Shown piece by piece: positions 23,987-32,666 of a stretch of 39,007 nucleotides of DNA. The DNA is from an uncultured Eubacteriales bacterium. Lineage in GTDB: Bacteria; Bacillota; Clostridia; Lachnospirales; Lachnospiraceae. The position numbers were made by a program, and so were the translations under genes. How positions within the stretch are numbered: the first letter of the stretch is position 1; every line of letters begins with the position of its first letter. The notes beneath the pieces were generated by a model, which saw nothing but the letters and a program-made list of their open reading frames with translations, searched no databases and was not told where the DNA came from. The DNA lies in assembly GCA_900316755.1 (NCBI GenBank), contig ONED01000012.1, positions 1-39,007 on the forward strand, given 5' to 3'.

Positions 23987-25363
23987 ATGGAAAGAGCAAA
24001 TTTATGGACAACATACAGCGAAGAACAGCTTGGAGAATTAGAAAAGCTCAATGAGTCCTATAAGGAATTCCTGGATTGCGGAAAAACAGAGCGGGAATGT
24101 ATTCGTGAAGCGGTAAGGATGGCAAAGGAAGCAGGATATCAGGATTTAGATGAGGTACTTCAAAGCGGGAGAGGCTTAAAATCCGGTGATTTTGTATACC
24201 GGGTATGCATGGAAAAAAGTATCGCATTATTTCAAATCGGAGAGGAACCGATAGAAAATGGAATGAATATTCTCGGTGCCCATGTGGATTCTCCCCGTAT
24301 TGATGTGAAGCAGAATCCACTCTATGAAGCGGGAGAACTGTCCTATCTTGACACCCATTATTATGGTGGGGTGAAAAAGTATCAGTGGGTTACATTACCG
24401 CTGGCTATTCACGGTGTGGTTGTGAAGAGTGATGGCACAAAAGTGGAAATTGTGATTGGAGAAGACGAGAAAGAGCCGGCGTTTGTGATTACAGACTTGT
24501 TGATTCATTTAGCGCAGGAGCAAATGGAAGCGAAAGCATCAAAAGTGGTAGAGGGTGAAAAATTAGATTTGTTGGTTGGAAACAGACCGCTTTTGGGAGA
24601 AGAAAAAGAAGCTGTGAAAGCAAATGTTCGAAAGCTTTTGAAAGAAAAATATAATATTGTAGAAGAAGATTTCGTTTCAGCAGAGTTGGAAATCGTCCCG
24701 GCGGGAAAGGCGCGCGACTGTGGGATTGACAGAAGTATGATTCTTGCCTACGGGCAGGATGACAGAGTGTGTGCGTTTACGTCATTGCTTGCTATGCTGG
24801 AAATGAAAAACTTAAAGAAAACAGCATGCTGTCTTCTTGTGGATAAAGAAGAAATCGGAAGTGTCGGTGCGACGGGAATGCATTCCCGGTTTTTTGAAAA
24901 TACGGTTGCAGAAATCCTGAATGCTATGGGCGAATATTCGGATCTGAAGCTGAGAAGGACGCTTGCCAATTCGAAAATGTTATCCTCAGATGTCAGTGCG
25001 GCTTTTGACCCCATGTATGAGAATGTCTTTGAAAAGAAAAATGCAGCTTATTTTGGACACGGAATTGTATTTAACAAATATACAGGCAGTCGTGGAAAGA
25101 GTGGCTCGAACGATGCCAATGCGGAATATGTGGCATATTTAAGACATATCCTTGAAAAGCATCAGGTATCGTTCCAGACGGCAGAGCTTGGACGGGTTGA
25201 TGCCGGGGGAGGCGGAACGATTGCCTATATTTTAGCAAATTATGGAATGAATGTCATTGACAGCGGCGTTGCAGTATTAAACATGCACGCACCCTGGGAA
25301 GTGACCAGCAAGGCTGATGTATACGAGGCATATCGCGGATACAAGGCTTTTTTGGAAGGGTAA
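23987..25363 (+). CDS. M18-family aminopeptidase (aspartyl aminopeptidase type)
   Basis: This 458-residue dinuclear-zinc aminopeptidase removes N-terminal, usually acidic, residues from peptides in the cytoplasm. Metal-site motifs are H99-V-D101 (AHVDSPRID), the catalytic E288/E289 pair in DKEEIGSVGATGMHS, SSDVSAAFDP, and the C-terminal HAPWEVTSKADV with the last zinc ligand. The FNKYTGSRGKSGSNDANAEY loop is typical of M18. AAGGAG (23975-23980) precedes the ATG. The gene is bracketed by the two GGGGACG palindromes, 29 bp before and 20 bp after it. Confidence 0.94.
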   Translation: MERANLWTTYSEEQLGELEKLNESYKEFLDCGKTERECIREAVRMAKEAGYQDLDEVLQSGRGLKSGDFVYRVCMEKSIALFQIGEEPIENGMNILGAHVDSPRIDVKQNPLYEAGELSYLDTHYYGGVKKYQWVTLPLAIHGVVVKSDGTKVEIVIGEDEKEPAFVITDLLIHLAQEQMEAKASKVVEGEKLDLLVGNRPLLGEEKEAVKANVRKLLKEKYNIVEEDFVSAELEIVPAGKARDCGIDRSMILAYGQDDRVCAFTSLLAMLEMKNLKKTACCLLVDKEEIGSVGATGMHSRFFENTVAEILNAMGEYSDLKLRRTLANSKMLSSDVSAAFDPMYENVFEKKNAAYFGHGIVFNKYTGSRGKSGSNDANAEYVAYLRHILEKHQVSFQTAELGRVDAGGGGTIAYILANYGMNVIDSGVAVLNMHAPWEVTSKADVYEAYRGYKAFLEG

Positions 25364-25383
25364 AAACGGATACCATGAATGTG

Positions 25384-25426
25384 AATTGGGGACGTAGTAA
25401 AATTTAAGTTTACTACGTCCCCAATT
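25384..25426. repeat. GGGGACG palindrome, copy 2
   Basis: Eighteen-base arms (25384-25401 and 25409-25426) are perfectly complementary around a seven-base loop. The outer arms match copy 1 at 23918-23956. It sits between the M18 gene and the ppdK promoter. Confidence 0.85.
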
Positions 25427-25438
25427 TGTGGAAAATCC

Positions 25439-25467
25439 TTGACGAATGCTAAAAAAGTAGATAGAAT
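25439..25467 (+). promoter_or_regulatory. Promoter of ppdK
   Basis: TTGACG (25439-25444) and TAGAAT (25462-25467) are spaced by 17 bases, 44 bp before the start codon. Confidence 0.75.
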
Positions 25468-25511
25468 AAAAGTACGGTTAATAAGATAAACAATTTTAGG
25501 AGGTCGCAAAA

Positions 25512-28136
25512 ATGGCAAAATGGGTTTATATGTTTACGGAAGGTGACGCAGGCATGAGAAACCTTCTCGGAGGGAAGGGTGCTAACCTTGCTGAGATGAC
25601 GAAATTAGGTCTTCCGGTTCCGCAGGGATTCACCATCTCTACAGAGGCATGTACACAGTACTACGAGGATGGTCGTCAAATTAATGACGAAATTCAGGCA
25701 CAGATTAACGAGGCCGTCGTTAAGATGGAAGAGATTACCGGAAAGAAATTCGGAGATTTGGAAAATCCATTATTGGTATCCGTACGCTCAGGTGCGAGAG
25801 CGTCTATGCCGGGTATGATGGACACAATTCTTAATCTTGGTCTGAACGAAGAAGTGGTAGAAGTAGTTGCGAAAAAGACGGGCAATGAGAGATGGGCTCG
25901 TGACTGCTACAGAAGATTTATTCAGATGTATTCAGACGTCGTTATGGAAGTGGGTAAGAAATACTTCGAAGAGCTTATTGATAAGATGAAAGCAGACAGA
26001 GGGGTTACGCAGGATGTGGACCTCACAGCCGAAGATTTGAAAGAACTGGCAAATCAGTTCAAGGCAGAATACAAGGCAAAAATCGGACAGGACTTCCCGG
26101 ATGACCCGAAGGAACAGCTTATGGGTGCCGTAAAAGCGGTATTTCGTTCATGGGACAACCCGCGTGCGAACGTTTATCGTCGTGACAACGATATCCCGTA
26201 TTCATGGGGAACTGCCGTTAACGTACAGGAGATGGCATTTGGTAACTGGTCTGACGAGTCCGGTACCGGTGTTGCATTTACCCGTGACCCGGCAACCGGT
26301 GAGAAGAAGCTGATGGGTGAATTCCTCATCAATGCACAGGGCGAGGACGTAGTTGCAGGTGTTCGTACACCGCAGCCAATTGCTGCATTAAAAGAAGTGA
26401 TGCCGGAAGTATTTGAGCAGTTTACAAATGTCTGCAGTATTTTGGAAAACCATTACAGAGACATGCAGGATATGGAGTTCACAATTCAGGATCGTAAATT
26501 ATTTATGCTTCAGACCAGAAATGGTAAGAGAACCGCTCAGGCAGCTTTAAAGATTGCCTGCGATTTGGTTGACGAGGGAATGAGAACGGAAGAAGAAGCA
26601 GTTGCTATGATTGATCCTCGTAACTTAGATACATTATTACATCCACAGTTCGATGCAGCAGCATTAAAGGCGGCTACACCGATAGGAAAAGGACTTGGAG
26701 CTTCTCCGGGAGCTGCCTGCGGTAAGATTGTATTTTCTGCTGATGATGCAGTTGCATGGGCAGAAAAAGGAGAAAAAGTCGTTCTGGTTCGTTTGGAGAC
26801 CTCGCCGGAAGACATCACAGGTATGAAGGCAGCGCAGGGTATCCTGACTGTTCGCGGTGGTATGACCTCTCACGCAGCAGTAGTAGCGCGTGGTATGGGT
26901 ACCTGCTGTGTATCCGGATGCGGTGACATCGCAATGGACGAAGAAAATAAGAAATTTACATTAGCGGGGAAAACGTTTACAGAAGGTTCTGAGATTTCCA
27001 TCGATGGTACGACAGGAAATATCTATGACGGAATCATTCCAACGGTTGACGCTACGATTGCCGGAGAATTCGGAAGAATCATGGCATGGGCTGATAAATA
27101 TCGTACCTTAAAGGTTCGTACAAATGCAGATACCCCGGCAGATGCAAGAAAAGCACGGGAACTGGGCGCAGAAGGTATCGGACTTTGTCGTACAGAGCAT
27201 ATGTTCTTTGAGGAAGACAGAATTGCTGCATTCCGTGAAATGATTTGCGCGGACACAGTAGAAGAAAGAGAAGCAGCATTGGATAAGATTCTTCCATACC
27301 AGCAGGGCGATTTTGAAGGATTGTTTGAAGCACTGGAAGGAAATCCGGTTACGATTCGTTTCCTTGACCCGCCGCTCCATGAATTCGTTCCGACAGAGGA
27401 AGCTGATATTCAGAAGCTCGCTGACGCACAGAGCAAATCAGTAGAGGATATCAAAGCATTGATTTCTTCTCTGCATGAGTTTAACCCGATGATGGGACAC
27501 AGAGGACTTCGTCTTGCCGTAACCTATCCGGAGATTGCTAAGATGCAGACAAAAGCAGTTATCCGTGCTGCAATTAATGTGCAGAAAGCACATGCTGACT
27601 GGAATGTAAAACCGGAAATTATGATTCCGCTTGCGGCTGATGTGAAGGAACTTGCGTTTGTGAAAAAAGTAGTGGTAGAGACCGCTGACGCAGAAATCGC
27701 TGCTGCAGGTGCTAAGTTAGAATACGAAGTTGGTACAATGATTGAGATTCCACGTGCAGCTTTGACTGCGGACAAGATTGCGGGCGTAGCAGATTTCTTC
27801 TGCTTCGGTACGAACGACCTGACGCAGATGACATACGGTTTCTCACGTGATGATGCCGGAAAATTCTTAGATGCTTACTATGACAAGAAGATTTTTGAAA
27901 ACGACCCGTTTGCAAAACTGGATCAGGAAGGTGTCGGCAAGCTGATGCAGATGGCAATTCAGCTTGGAAAACCGGTAAATCCGAAGTTACATGTAGGTAT
28001 CTGTGGAGAACATGGTGGAGATCCAAGCTCTGTAGAGTTCTGCCATAAGATTGGCTTAGATTATGTATCATGTTCACCGTTCCGTGTACCAATCGCAAGG
28101 TTGGCGGCGGCGCAGGCTGCTATCGCTTCGAAGTAG
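25512..28136 (+). CDS. ppdK: Pyruvate, phosphate dikinase
   Basis: PPDK interconverts pyruvate, ATP and phosphate with PEP, AMP and pyrophosphate, and works in glycolysis or gluconeogenesis in clostridia. At 874 residues it has the same length as the well-studied Clostridium symbiosum enzyme. The N-terminal ATP-grasp domain has GGKGANLAEMTKLGLPVP. The swivelling phosphohistidine domain has H454 in GGMTSHAAVVARG. The C-terminal PEP barrel has GLCRTEHMF, TIRFLDPPLHEF, GTNDLTQMTYGFSRDD and the acid/base C831 in GICGEHGG. All catalytic residues are present. TTTTAGGAGG precedes the ATG, and a strong terminator follows, so it is monocistronic. Confidence 0.98.
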   Translation: MAKWVYMFTEGDAGMRNLLGGKGANLAEMTKLGLPVPQGFTISTEACTQYYEDGRQINDEIQAQINEAVVKMEEITGKKFGDLENPLLVSVRSGARASMPGMMDTILNLGLNEEVVEVVAKKTGNERWARDCYRRFIQMYSDVVMEVGKKYFEELIDKMKADRGVTQDVDLTAEDLKELANQFKAEYKAKIGQDFPDDPKEQLMGAVKAVFRSWDNPRANVYRRDNDIPYSWGTAVNVQEMAFGNWSDESGTGVAFTRDPATGEKKLMGEFLINAQGEDVVAGVRTPQPIAALKEVMPEVFEQFTNVCSILENHYRDMQDMEFTIQDRKLFMLQTRNGKRTAQAALKIACDLVDEGMRTEEEAVAMIDPRNLDTLLHPQFDAAALKAATPIGKGLGASPGAACGKIVFSADDAVAWAEKGEKVVLVRLETSPEDITGMKAAQGILTVRGGMTSHAAVVARGMGTCCVSGCGDIAMDEENKKFTLAGKTFTEGSEISIDGTTGNIYDGIIPTVDATIAGEFGRIMAWADKYRTLKVRTNADTPADARKARELGAEGIGLCRTEHMFFEEDRIAAFREMICADTVEEREAALDKILPYQQGDFEGLFEALEGNPVTIRFLDPPLHEFVPTEEADIQKLADAQSKSVEDIKALISSLHEFNPMMGHRGLRLAVTYPEIAKMQTKAVIRAAINVQKAHADWNVKPEIMIPLAADVKELAFVKKVVVETADAEIAAAGAKLEYEVGTMIEIPRAALTADKIAGVADFFCFGTNDLTQMTYGFSRDDAGKFLDAYYDKKIFENDPFAKLDQEGVGKLMQMAIQLGKPVNPKLHVGICGEHGGDPSSVEFCHKIGLDYVSCSPFRVPIARLAAAQAAIASK

Positions 28137-28169
28137 GGCGTAGGATACGAAACAAATGAATGATAGTGA

Positions 28170-28196
28170 AAAGAGTCCGCATTGCGGGCTCTTTTT
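28170..28196 (+). terminator. Rho-independent terminator after ppdK
   Basis: An 11-bp stem with one G-U pair (28170-28180 with 28184-28194), a three-base loop and a T-run. Confidence 0.9.
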
Positions 28197-28242
28197 GTAT
28201 ATTAGGAGAGGGGATGCGCAGGATTGCTTTACAGAAAATTTT

Positions 28243-28274
28243 ACAACTGTCTTGTCAGATGACAAGTTAGGTGC
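28243..28274. promoter_or_regulatory. Probable NiaR operator over the nadA promoter
   Basis: CTTGTCA (28251-28257) and TGACAAG (28260-28266) form a perfect dyad with a two-base centre. Four more of the next eight positions on each side are symmetric, giving a dyad of about 32 bp. It covers the -35 box and spacer of the nadA promoter. NiaR, encoded by the last gene of this operon, is the known nicotinate-responsive repressor of NAD synthesis in Firmicutes, so repression by promoter occlusion is the natural reading. The exact site sequence is an inference from position and symmetry. Confidence 0.65.
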
Positions 28275-28280
28275 TATAAT
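28252..28280 (+). promoter_or_regulatory. Promoter of the nadA-nadB-nadC-niaR operon
   Basis: TTGTCA (28252-28257) and a perfect TATAAT (28275-28280) are spaced by 17 bases. It lies 52 bp before the nadA start and overlaps the dyad described as a NiaR operator. Confidence 0.85.
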
Positions 28281-28332
28281 ACGACAGATGGAAAAAGTCA
28301 TCAAAAGTTACGGAGGGAAGACGGAGGGAATC

Positions 28333-29238
28333 ATGTCTATTACAGAACAAATTAAGCAGATTAAGGATGACAAGAATGCGATTATCCTTGCACATTATTA
28401 CGTGGCAGACGAAGTGCAGGAAGTGGCAGACTATATTGGGGATTCGTATTATTTAAGTAAGGTGGCAAAAGGAACAGATGCAGATATCATCGTTTTTTGC
28501 GGTGTTTCTTTTATGGGTGAGAGTGCGGCAATTTTAAATCCGGGGAAAAAGGTGCTGATGCCGGATGCACAGGCAGACTGTGCCATGGCACATATGGCAG
28601 ATTTAGAGAAGATTGCCAAAATGCGTGAGAAATATGAGGATTTGGCAGTGGTATGTTATATCAACTCCACTGCTGAGATGAAAACGTACTCAGATGTATG
28701 TGTGACGTCTGCAAACGCAGTCAAAATCGTAAAAAATCTCCCCAATCAAAATATTTACTTTATTCCGGATGGAAATCTGGGAAGATATGTGGCAGAGCAG
28801 GTGCCGGAAAAAAATATTATTTTGAATGACGGATATTGTCCGATTCATGCAGCAATGACGCGGAAGAGTGTATTGGAGGCAAAGAAAAGGCATCCCAAGG
28901 CAAAATTTTTAGTGCATCCCGAGTGTACCAAAGAGGTACTTGCGGAGGCAGATTACATCGGAAGTACATCGGGAATCATTGAGTTTGCCACGAAGGATGC
29001 GGGAGAGGAATTCATTATCGGAACCGAAACCGGAGTCTTTCATGAATTAAAAAAACGAAATCCCGGAAAGAAATTTTATACGCTGACGGAGAATCAAACC
29101 TGCCGGGATATGAAGCTTGTTACATTGGAAAAAGTGTTGGACGTTTTGAAAAATGAGACAAATCAGGTAACAGTTACGGATAAGCTCAGAGAAAGAGCGC
29201 TGGTTCCGCTAAACCGGATGCTGGAGCTTGCGAAATAG
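28333..29238 (+). CDS. nadA: Quinolinate synthase A
   Basis: NadA condenses iminoaspartate with dihydroxyacetone phosphate to quinolinate using a 4Fe-4S cluster. I chose ATG 28333 with GGAGGG upstream; the longer open frame runs through the promoter and operator. At 301 residues it matches the compact NadA form. The three cluster cysteines are C83 (DCAMAHM), C169 (GYCPIHA) and C257 (ENQTCRDM), with spacing as in the Thermotoga enzyme. Other motifs are AHYYVADEVQE, INSTAEMKTYSD and HPECTKEV. It is the first gene of the NAD de novo operon, 14 bp before nadB. Confidence 0.97.
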   Translation: MSITEQIKQIKDDKNAIILAHYYVADEVQEVADYIGDSYYLSKVAKGTDADIIVFCGVSFMGESAAILNPGKKVLMPDAQADCAMAHMADLEKIAKMREKYEDLAVVCYINSTAEMKTYSDVCVTSANAVKIVKNLPNQNIYFIPDGNLGRYVAEQVPEKNIILNDGYCPIHAAMTRKSVLEAKKRHPKAKFLVHPECTKEVLAEADYIGSTSGIIEFATKDAGEEFIIGTETGVFHELKKRNPGKKFYTLTENQTCRDMKLVTLEKVLDVLKNETNQVTVTDKLRERALVPLNRMLELAK

Positions 29239-29252
29239 GGAAGTGAGAAGTT

Positions 29253-30569
29253 ATGAAAACAGATATATTGATAGCCGGAAGCGGGTGCGCCGGTCTGTAC
29301 TGTGCACTTCATCTTCCTAAGGGAAAAAGGGTTACGATGATTACAAAATCTGACGCAGAGAGCAACGATTCCTTTCTTGCGCAGGGCGGGATGTGTCTTT
29401 TGAAGGAAGAAGCGGATTATGAAAGTTTCTTTGAAGATACGCTGAAGGCAGGACATTATGAAAATGATAAGACATCCGTAGAAATCATGATTCGTTCCTC
29501 TCAGGATGTGGTAGAAGATTTGATTACATATGGCGCCGATTTTCAGCGAGAAGAAAATGGAGAACTGGCATTTACCAGAGAGGGTGCACATTCGCAGAAA
29601 AGGATTATTTATCATGAAGACGTGACGGGAAAAGAGATTACAAGTACATTGCTTGCAGAAATGAGAAAACGGTCCAATATTACACTTTTGGAATATACGA
29701 CCCTGATTGATATTGTGGCAGAAGACAATGTCTGCTACGGAGCCGTGATTCAAATGGCAGATGGCGCATTGGAGGTTGTGGAGGCAGACTACACGGTGAT
29801 GGCAACCGGAGGAATCGGTGGGCTATATAAGCACTCCACCAATTTCCGGCATTTGACGGGAGATGCACTGGCAATCGCCATTCGGCACGGCGTGGAGCTT
29901 AAGGATATCCATTATGTGCAGATTCATCCCACCACATTGTATACGAAAGAAGATAGGAGTTTTTTGATTTCTGAATCTGTTCGAGGGGAGGGAGCGGTTC
30001 TTCGGGACAAAAACGGAAACCGGTTTGTCAATGAATTACTGCCAAGGGATCTCTTAACAAAGGAAATTCAGAAACAGATGGAAAAGGACCAGACAGAGTT
30101 TGTTTGGGAGGATTTAAGGACGATTCCGGAAGAGGAGCTTCGGAAGCACTTTCCAAACATTGTTGAACATTGCAGGGAAATGGGGTATGATGTAACAAAA
30201 GAGTGCATTCCGGTGGTGCCTGCGCAACACTATTTCATGGGCGGTGTGAAAGTAAATTATGAGAGTAAGACTTCCATGGAACAGCTATATGCGGTGGGAG
30301 AGACGGCTTGCAACGGTGTACACGGAAAGAACCGTCTGGCAAGCAATTCTCTGCTGGAGAGTCTGGTGTTTGCAAAGCGTGCAGCGAAAGATATGACGGC
30401 GCGTTACGAGGAGAACAGCAAAGGCCATACAGCAGAAGCAAATGACAAACATAGGAAAGCTGTTTTGGCGCTTGTGGATTTAAATGCTTATCAGGATATA
30501 GAAAAACAAAAAGAAGAAAATCAGAACTTTGTGAAAGAAGCAATCAAAAGAGCAGAAAAAGGAGAATAA
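29253..30569 (+). CDS. nadB: L-aspartate oxidase, short form
   Basis: NadB oxidises L-aspartate to iminoaspartate, which NadA uses directly. The 438-residue flavoprotein has the FAD Rossmann motif GSGCAGLYCALHL at about 8-20, the GGIGGLYKHSTNF region, HPTTLY, ISESVRGEGAVLRD with the catalytic arginine, and YAVGETACNGVHGKNRLASN. Characterised enzymes such as those of E. coli and Bacillus have about 530-540 residues. This one ends soon after the FAD domain and lacks most of the C-terminal helical domain. The stop is clean, and nadC follows 3 bp later, so the short form is genuine and not a frameshift. Iminoaspartate is unstable, so close cooperation with NadA is expected. Confidence 0.95.
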   Translation: MKTDILIAGSGCAGLYCALHLPKGKRVTMITKSDAESNDSFLAQGGMCLLKEEADYESFFEDTLKAGHYENDKTSVEIMIRSSQDVVEDLITYGADFQREENGELAFTREGAHSQKRIIYHEDVTGKEITSTLLAEMRKRSNITLLEYTTLIDIVAEDNVCYGAVIQMADGALEVVEADYTVMATGGIGGLYKHSTNFRHLTGDALAIAIRHGVELKDIHYVQIHPTTLYTKEDRSFLISESVRGEGAVLRDKNGNRFVNELLPRDLLTKEIQKQMEKDQTEFVWEDLRTIPEEELRKHFPNIVEHCREMGYDVTKECIPVVPAQHYFMGGVKVNYESKTSMEQLYAVGETACNGVHGKNRLASNSLLESLVFAKRAAKDMTARYEENSKGHTAEANDKHRKAVLALVDLNAYQDIEKQKEENQNFVKEAIKRAEKGE

Positions 30570-30572
30570 ACG

Positions 30573-31427
30573 ATGTACGATCCAGTGACTTTAAAATTAA
30601 ATGTAGAACCACTTATCCTCAGTGCTTTGCAGGAGGACATTACCAGCGAGGATGTGTCAGCTAACTGTGTCATGAAAAAACCACAGATGGGGGAAGTGGA
30701 TTTGATATGTAAACAGGATGGAATTATTTGCGGTCTTCAGGTGTTTGAACGGGTGTTTACTCTTTTGGATGAGAATACAAAGGCAGAATTCTTTGTGGAA
30801 GACGGAGAGAAAGTGAAGAGTGGGCAGTTGATGGGAAAAATTCGTGGGGATATCCGTGTCCTGCTTTGCGGGGAGAGAACGGCACTCAACTATCTGCAGA
30901 GAATGAGCGGGATTGCAACCTACACCCACTCCGTTGCGTCTCTTCTTGAGGGAACCCAAACGAAGCTTTTGGATACCAGAAAGACAACGCCAAACAACCG
31001 CATTTTTGAGAAATATTCCGTTCGAATTGGCGGCGGCAATAACCACAGATACAATCTTTCAGACGGAGTGCTTTTGAAGGACAATCACATTGGGGCGGCA
31101 GGAAGTGTAAAAAAAGCGGTGGAGATGGCCAAGGAATATGCCCCGTTTGTACGCAAGATTGAGGTAGAAGTAGAAACGTTCGATATGGTGAAAGAAGCGG
31201 TGGAAGCAGGAGCTGACATCGTTATGCTGGACAATATGAATCATGAACAGATGAGGGAAGCAATCGAATGGATAGCAGGAAGGGCAGAAATAGAGGTTTC
31301 AGGGAATGTGACAAAAGAAAATATTGCGAAACTAACTGACCTTGGTGTGGATTATATCTCCAGTGGTGCACTGACGCATTCCGCTCCGATTATGGATATC
31401 TCCCTGAAAAATCTTCATGCAGTTTAG
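30573..31427 (+). CDS. nadC: Nicotinate-nucleotide pyrophosphorylase (carboxylating)
   Basis: NadC (quinolinate phosphoribosyltransferase) converts quinolinate and PRPP to nicotinate mononucleotide. The 284-residue length is standard. Active-site motifs include LCGERTALNYLQRMSGIAT, DTRKTTPNNR, RIGGGNNHRYNLSDGVLLKD and NHIGAAG, then VEVETFDMVKEAVEAGADI and SGNVTKENI. The usual TRKTTPGLR motif reads TRKTTPNNR here. The ATG lies 3 bp after the nadB stop with AAAAGGAGA inside the nadB end, so translation is likely coupled. niaR follows after 24 bp. Confidence 0.97.
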   Translation: MYDPVTLKLNVEPLILSALQEDITSEDVSANCVMKKPQMGEVDLICKQDGIICGLQVFERVFTLLDENTKAEFFVEDGEKVKSGQLMGKIRGDIRVLLCGERTALNYLQRMSGIATYTHSVASLLEGTQTKLLDTRKTTPNNRIFEKYSVRIGGGNNHRYNLSDGVLLKDNHIGAAGSVKKAVEMAKEYAPFVRKIEVEVETFDMVKEAVEAGADIVMLDNMNHEQMREAIEWIAGRAEIEVSGNVTKENIAKLTDLGVDYISSGALTHSAPIMDISLKNLHAV

Positions 31428-31451
31428 AAAGGGAATGAAGGAAAGAGGACG

Positions 31452-32000
31452 ATGGGCGGACAGGAAAGAAGAGAACAGATTTTAAAAATATTGAAAAATA
31501 GGAAAGAACCGGTTGCAGGCACAGAACTTGCAAAGAGGCTTCAGGTCAGCAGACAGGTAATCGTGCAGGATATGGCACTGATTCGTGCAAATGGAGCAGA
31601 AATTCTTTCTACCAACCGCGGTTACATGATTCGGGAGGAAAAGACGGCAAGCCGGGTGTTTAAAGTGATTCATACAGATGAGCAGGTGGAAGAGGAATTG
31701 AACCTGTTTGTAGACCATGGCGGCAAAGTGGAAGATGTATTCGTGTTCCACAAGGTATATGGCGTGATTAAAGCAGGCATGAATATCAAATCCCGCAAAG
31801 ATGTTCAAAAGTACATGGAGGATATTTCTAGCGGAAAGTCGACACAGCTTAAAAATCTGACTTCCGGATACCACTACCATACGATTACGGCTGAGGATGA
31901 ACAGACGCTTAATCAGATTCAGGAAGAACTGCACCAAAGGGGATTTCTTGCAAAACTGCAGGATTATGAACCGGTGGATTTCTGGGGTGGCAGCGAATAG
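31452..32000 (+). CDS. niaR: Transcriptional repressor NiaR (NAD biosynthesis)
   Basis: NiaR (YrxA) represses NAD synthesis and niacin uptake genes when nicotinic acid is abundant. The 182-residue protein has an N-terminal winged helix-turn-helix of the HTH_11 type (about residues 5-62, ELAKRLQVSRQVIVQDMALI). A C-terminal 3H domain follows, named after three conserved histidines, seen here around VIHTDEQVEEELNLFVDHGG, VFHKVYG and GYHYHTI. The 3H domain binds metal and the nicotinate effector. Being the last gene of the operon whose promoter carries the dyad at 28243-28274, it probably controls its own expression. A terminator follows the stop. Confidence 0.95.
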   Translation: MGGQERREQILKILKNRKEPVAGTELAKRLQVSRQVIVQDMALIRANGAEILSTNRGYMIREEKTASRVFKVIHTDEQVEEELNLFVDHGGKVEDVFVFHKVYGVIKAGMNIKSRKDVQKYMEDISSGKSTQLKNLTSGYHYHTITAEDEQTLNQIQEELHQRGFLAKLQDYEPVDFWGGSE

Positions 32001-32009
32001 AATAACACA

Positions 32010-32050
32010 AGAAAAGCACGGAAAGGGAAACTCCCAAACCGTGCTTTTCT
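32010..32050. terminator. Bidirectional terminator between niaR and the DUF6465-like gene
   Basis: AGAAAAGCACGG pairs perfectly with CCGTGCTTTTCT around a 17-base interior that itself folds (GGGA with TCCC). A-rich and T-rich flanks allow it to serve niaR on the plus strand and the converging gene on the minus strand. Confidence 0.85.
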
Positions 32051-32084
32051 TTCACTTCTTTGATATTGCGAAAAGGTTCAAAAA

Positions 32085-32540
32085 TTATAACTCAACCTTT
32101 CCGGATTCGGAACCGTTAATTACATAATAAACGGCCATTTCTTCAGGTTTTACATATAAGTCAATCGTCTTGATGTCGGCAACCTTGTTTCCTGCTTTTG
32201 TCCATGCTTTTTTGACAGAAGCAATCATGTCTTTTTCTGCTACTTCTTTTCCGAAGTACTGTACACATAAAGTAGTCTTAATCTCTTTTTTCGGAGCTGC
32301 TGTTTTTACTTTTTTCACAACTTCCTTTGTCTCAACTGCAACCTTGTCAGCGACGTCGCTTGCTGTTTTCTTAGCATCTTTTGCAACATCCTTCGCTACA
32401 ACCTTTACTTCAGCGGCAGCTTTGTCGATAGCAGCTTCAGCAACTTCCTTTACGTCAGCGACAGCTTTCTTTACAGATTCCTTTGCTTTCGTAGTATCTA
32501 CTTTATTCTTTGTACTGTTTACCGATTTTTTTGTAGCCAC
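32085..32540 (-). CDS. DUF6465-like protein with Lys/Ala-rich helical N-terminus
   Basis: This 151-residue protein starts at GTG (32540-32538), with AGGAGGT exactly 8 bases upstream. Residues 1-85 are almost only Lys, Ala, Val, Glu and Asp, with recurring KxVAxDV/KEVxxK units; this predicts a long amphipathic helix like those in histone-like, LEA or apolipoprotein-like proteins. Residues about 88-151 form a compact domain (TTLCVQYFGKEVAEKDMIAS through VKPEEMAVYYVINGSESG) that resembles the DUF6465 group common in Lachnospiraceae. No function is known. The basic helix could bind DNA or coat a surface. It converges on niaR and is transcribed alone from an extended -10 promoter. Confidence 0.82.
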   Translation of the reverse strand: MATKKSVNSTKNKVDTTKAKESVKKAVADVKEVAEAAIDKAAAEVKVVAKDVAKDAKKTASDVADKVAVETKEVVKKVKTAAPKKEIKTTLCVQYFGKEVAEKDMIASVKKAWTKAGNKVADIKTIDLYVKPEEMAVYYVINGSESGKVEL

Positions 32541-32596
32541 GATAAATTACCTCCTAAATTAACGTTTTATGTGAATACATTAATACTACGTCGGGT

Positions 32597-32605
32597 ATTA
32601 TAGCA
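32597..32605 (-). promoter_or_regulatory. Extended -10 promoter of the DUF6465-like gene
   Basis: On the minus strand TGC directly precedes a perfect TATAAT (plus-strand 32602-32597). The -35 region has no good match, as expected for an extended -10 promoter. The start codon is 56 bp downstream. Confidence 0.65.
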
Positions 32606-32666
32606 TATTTGTTTCTGAAAATGTTGCCAATAATGTTTTGAAAATAATTGGTTTTTTAGACAAATT

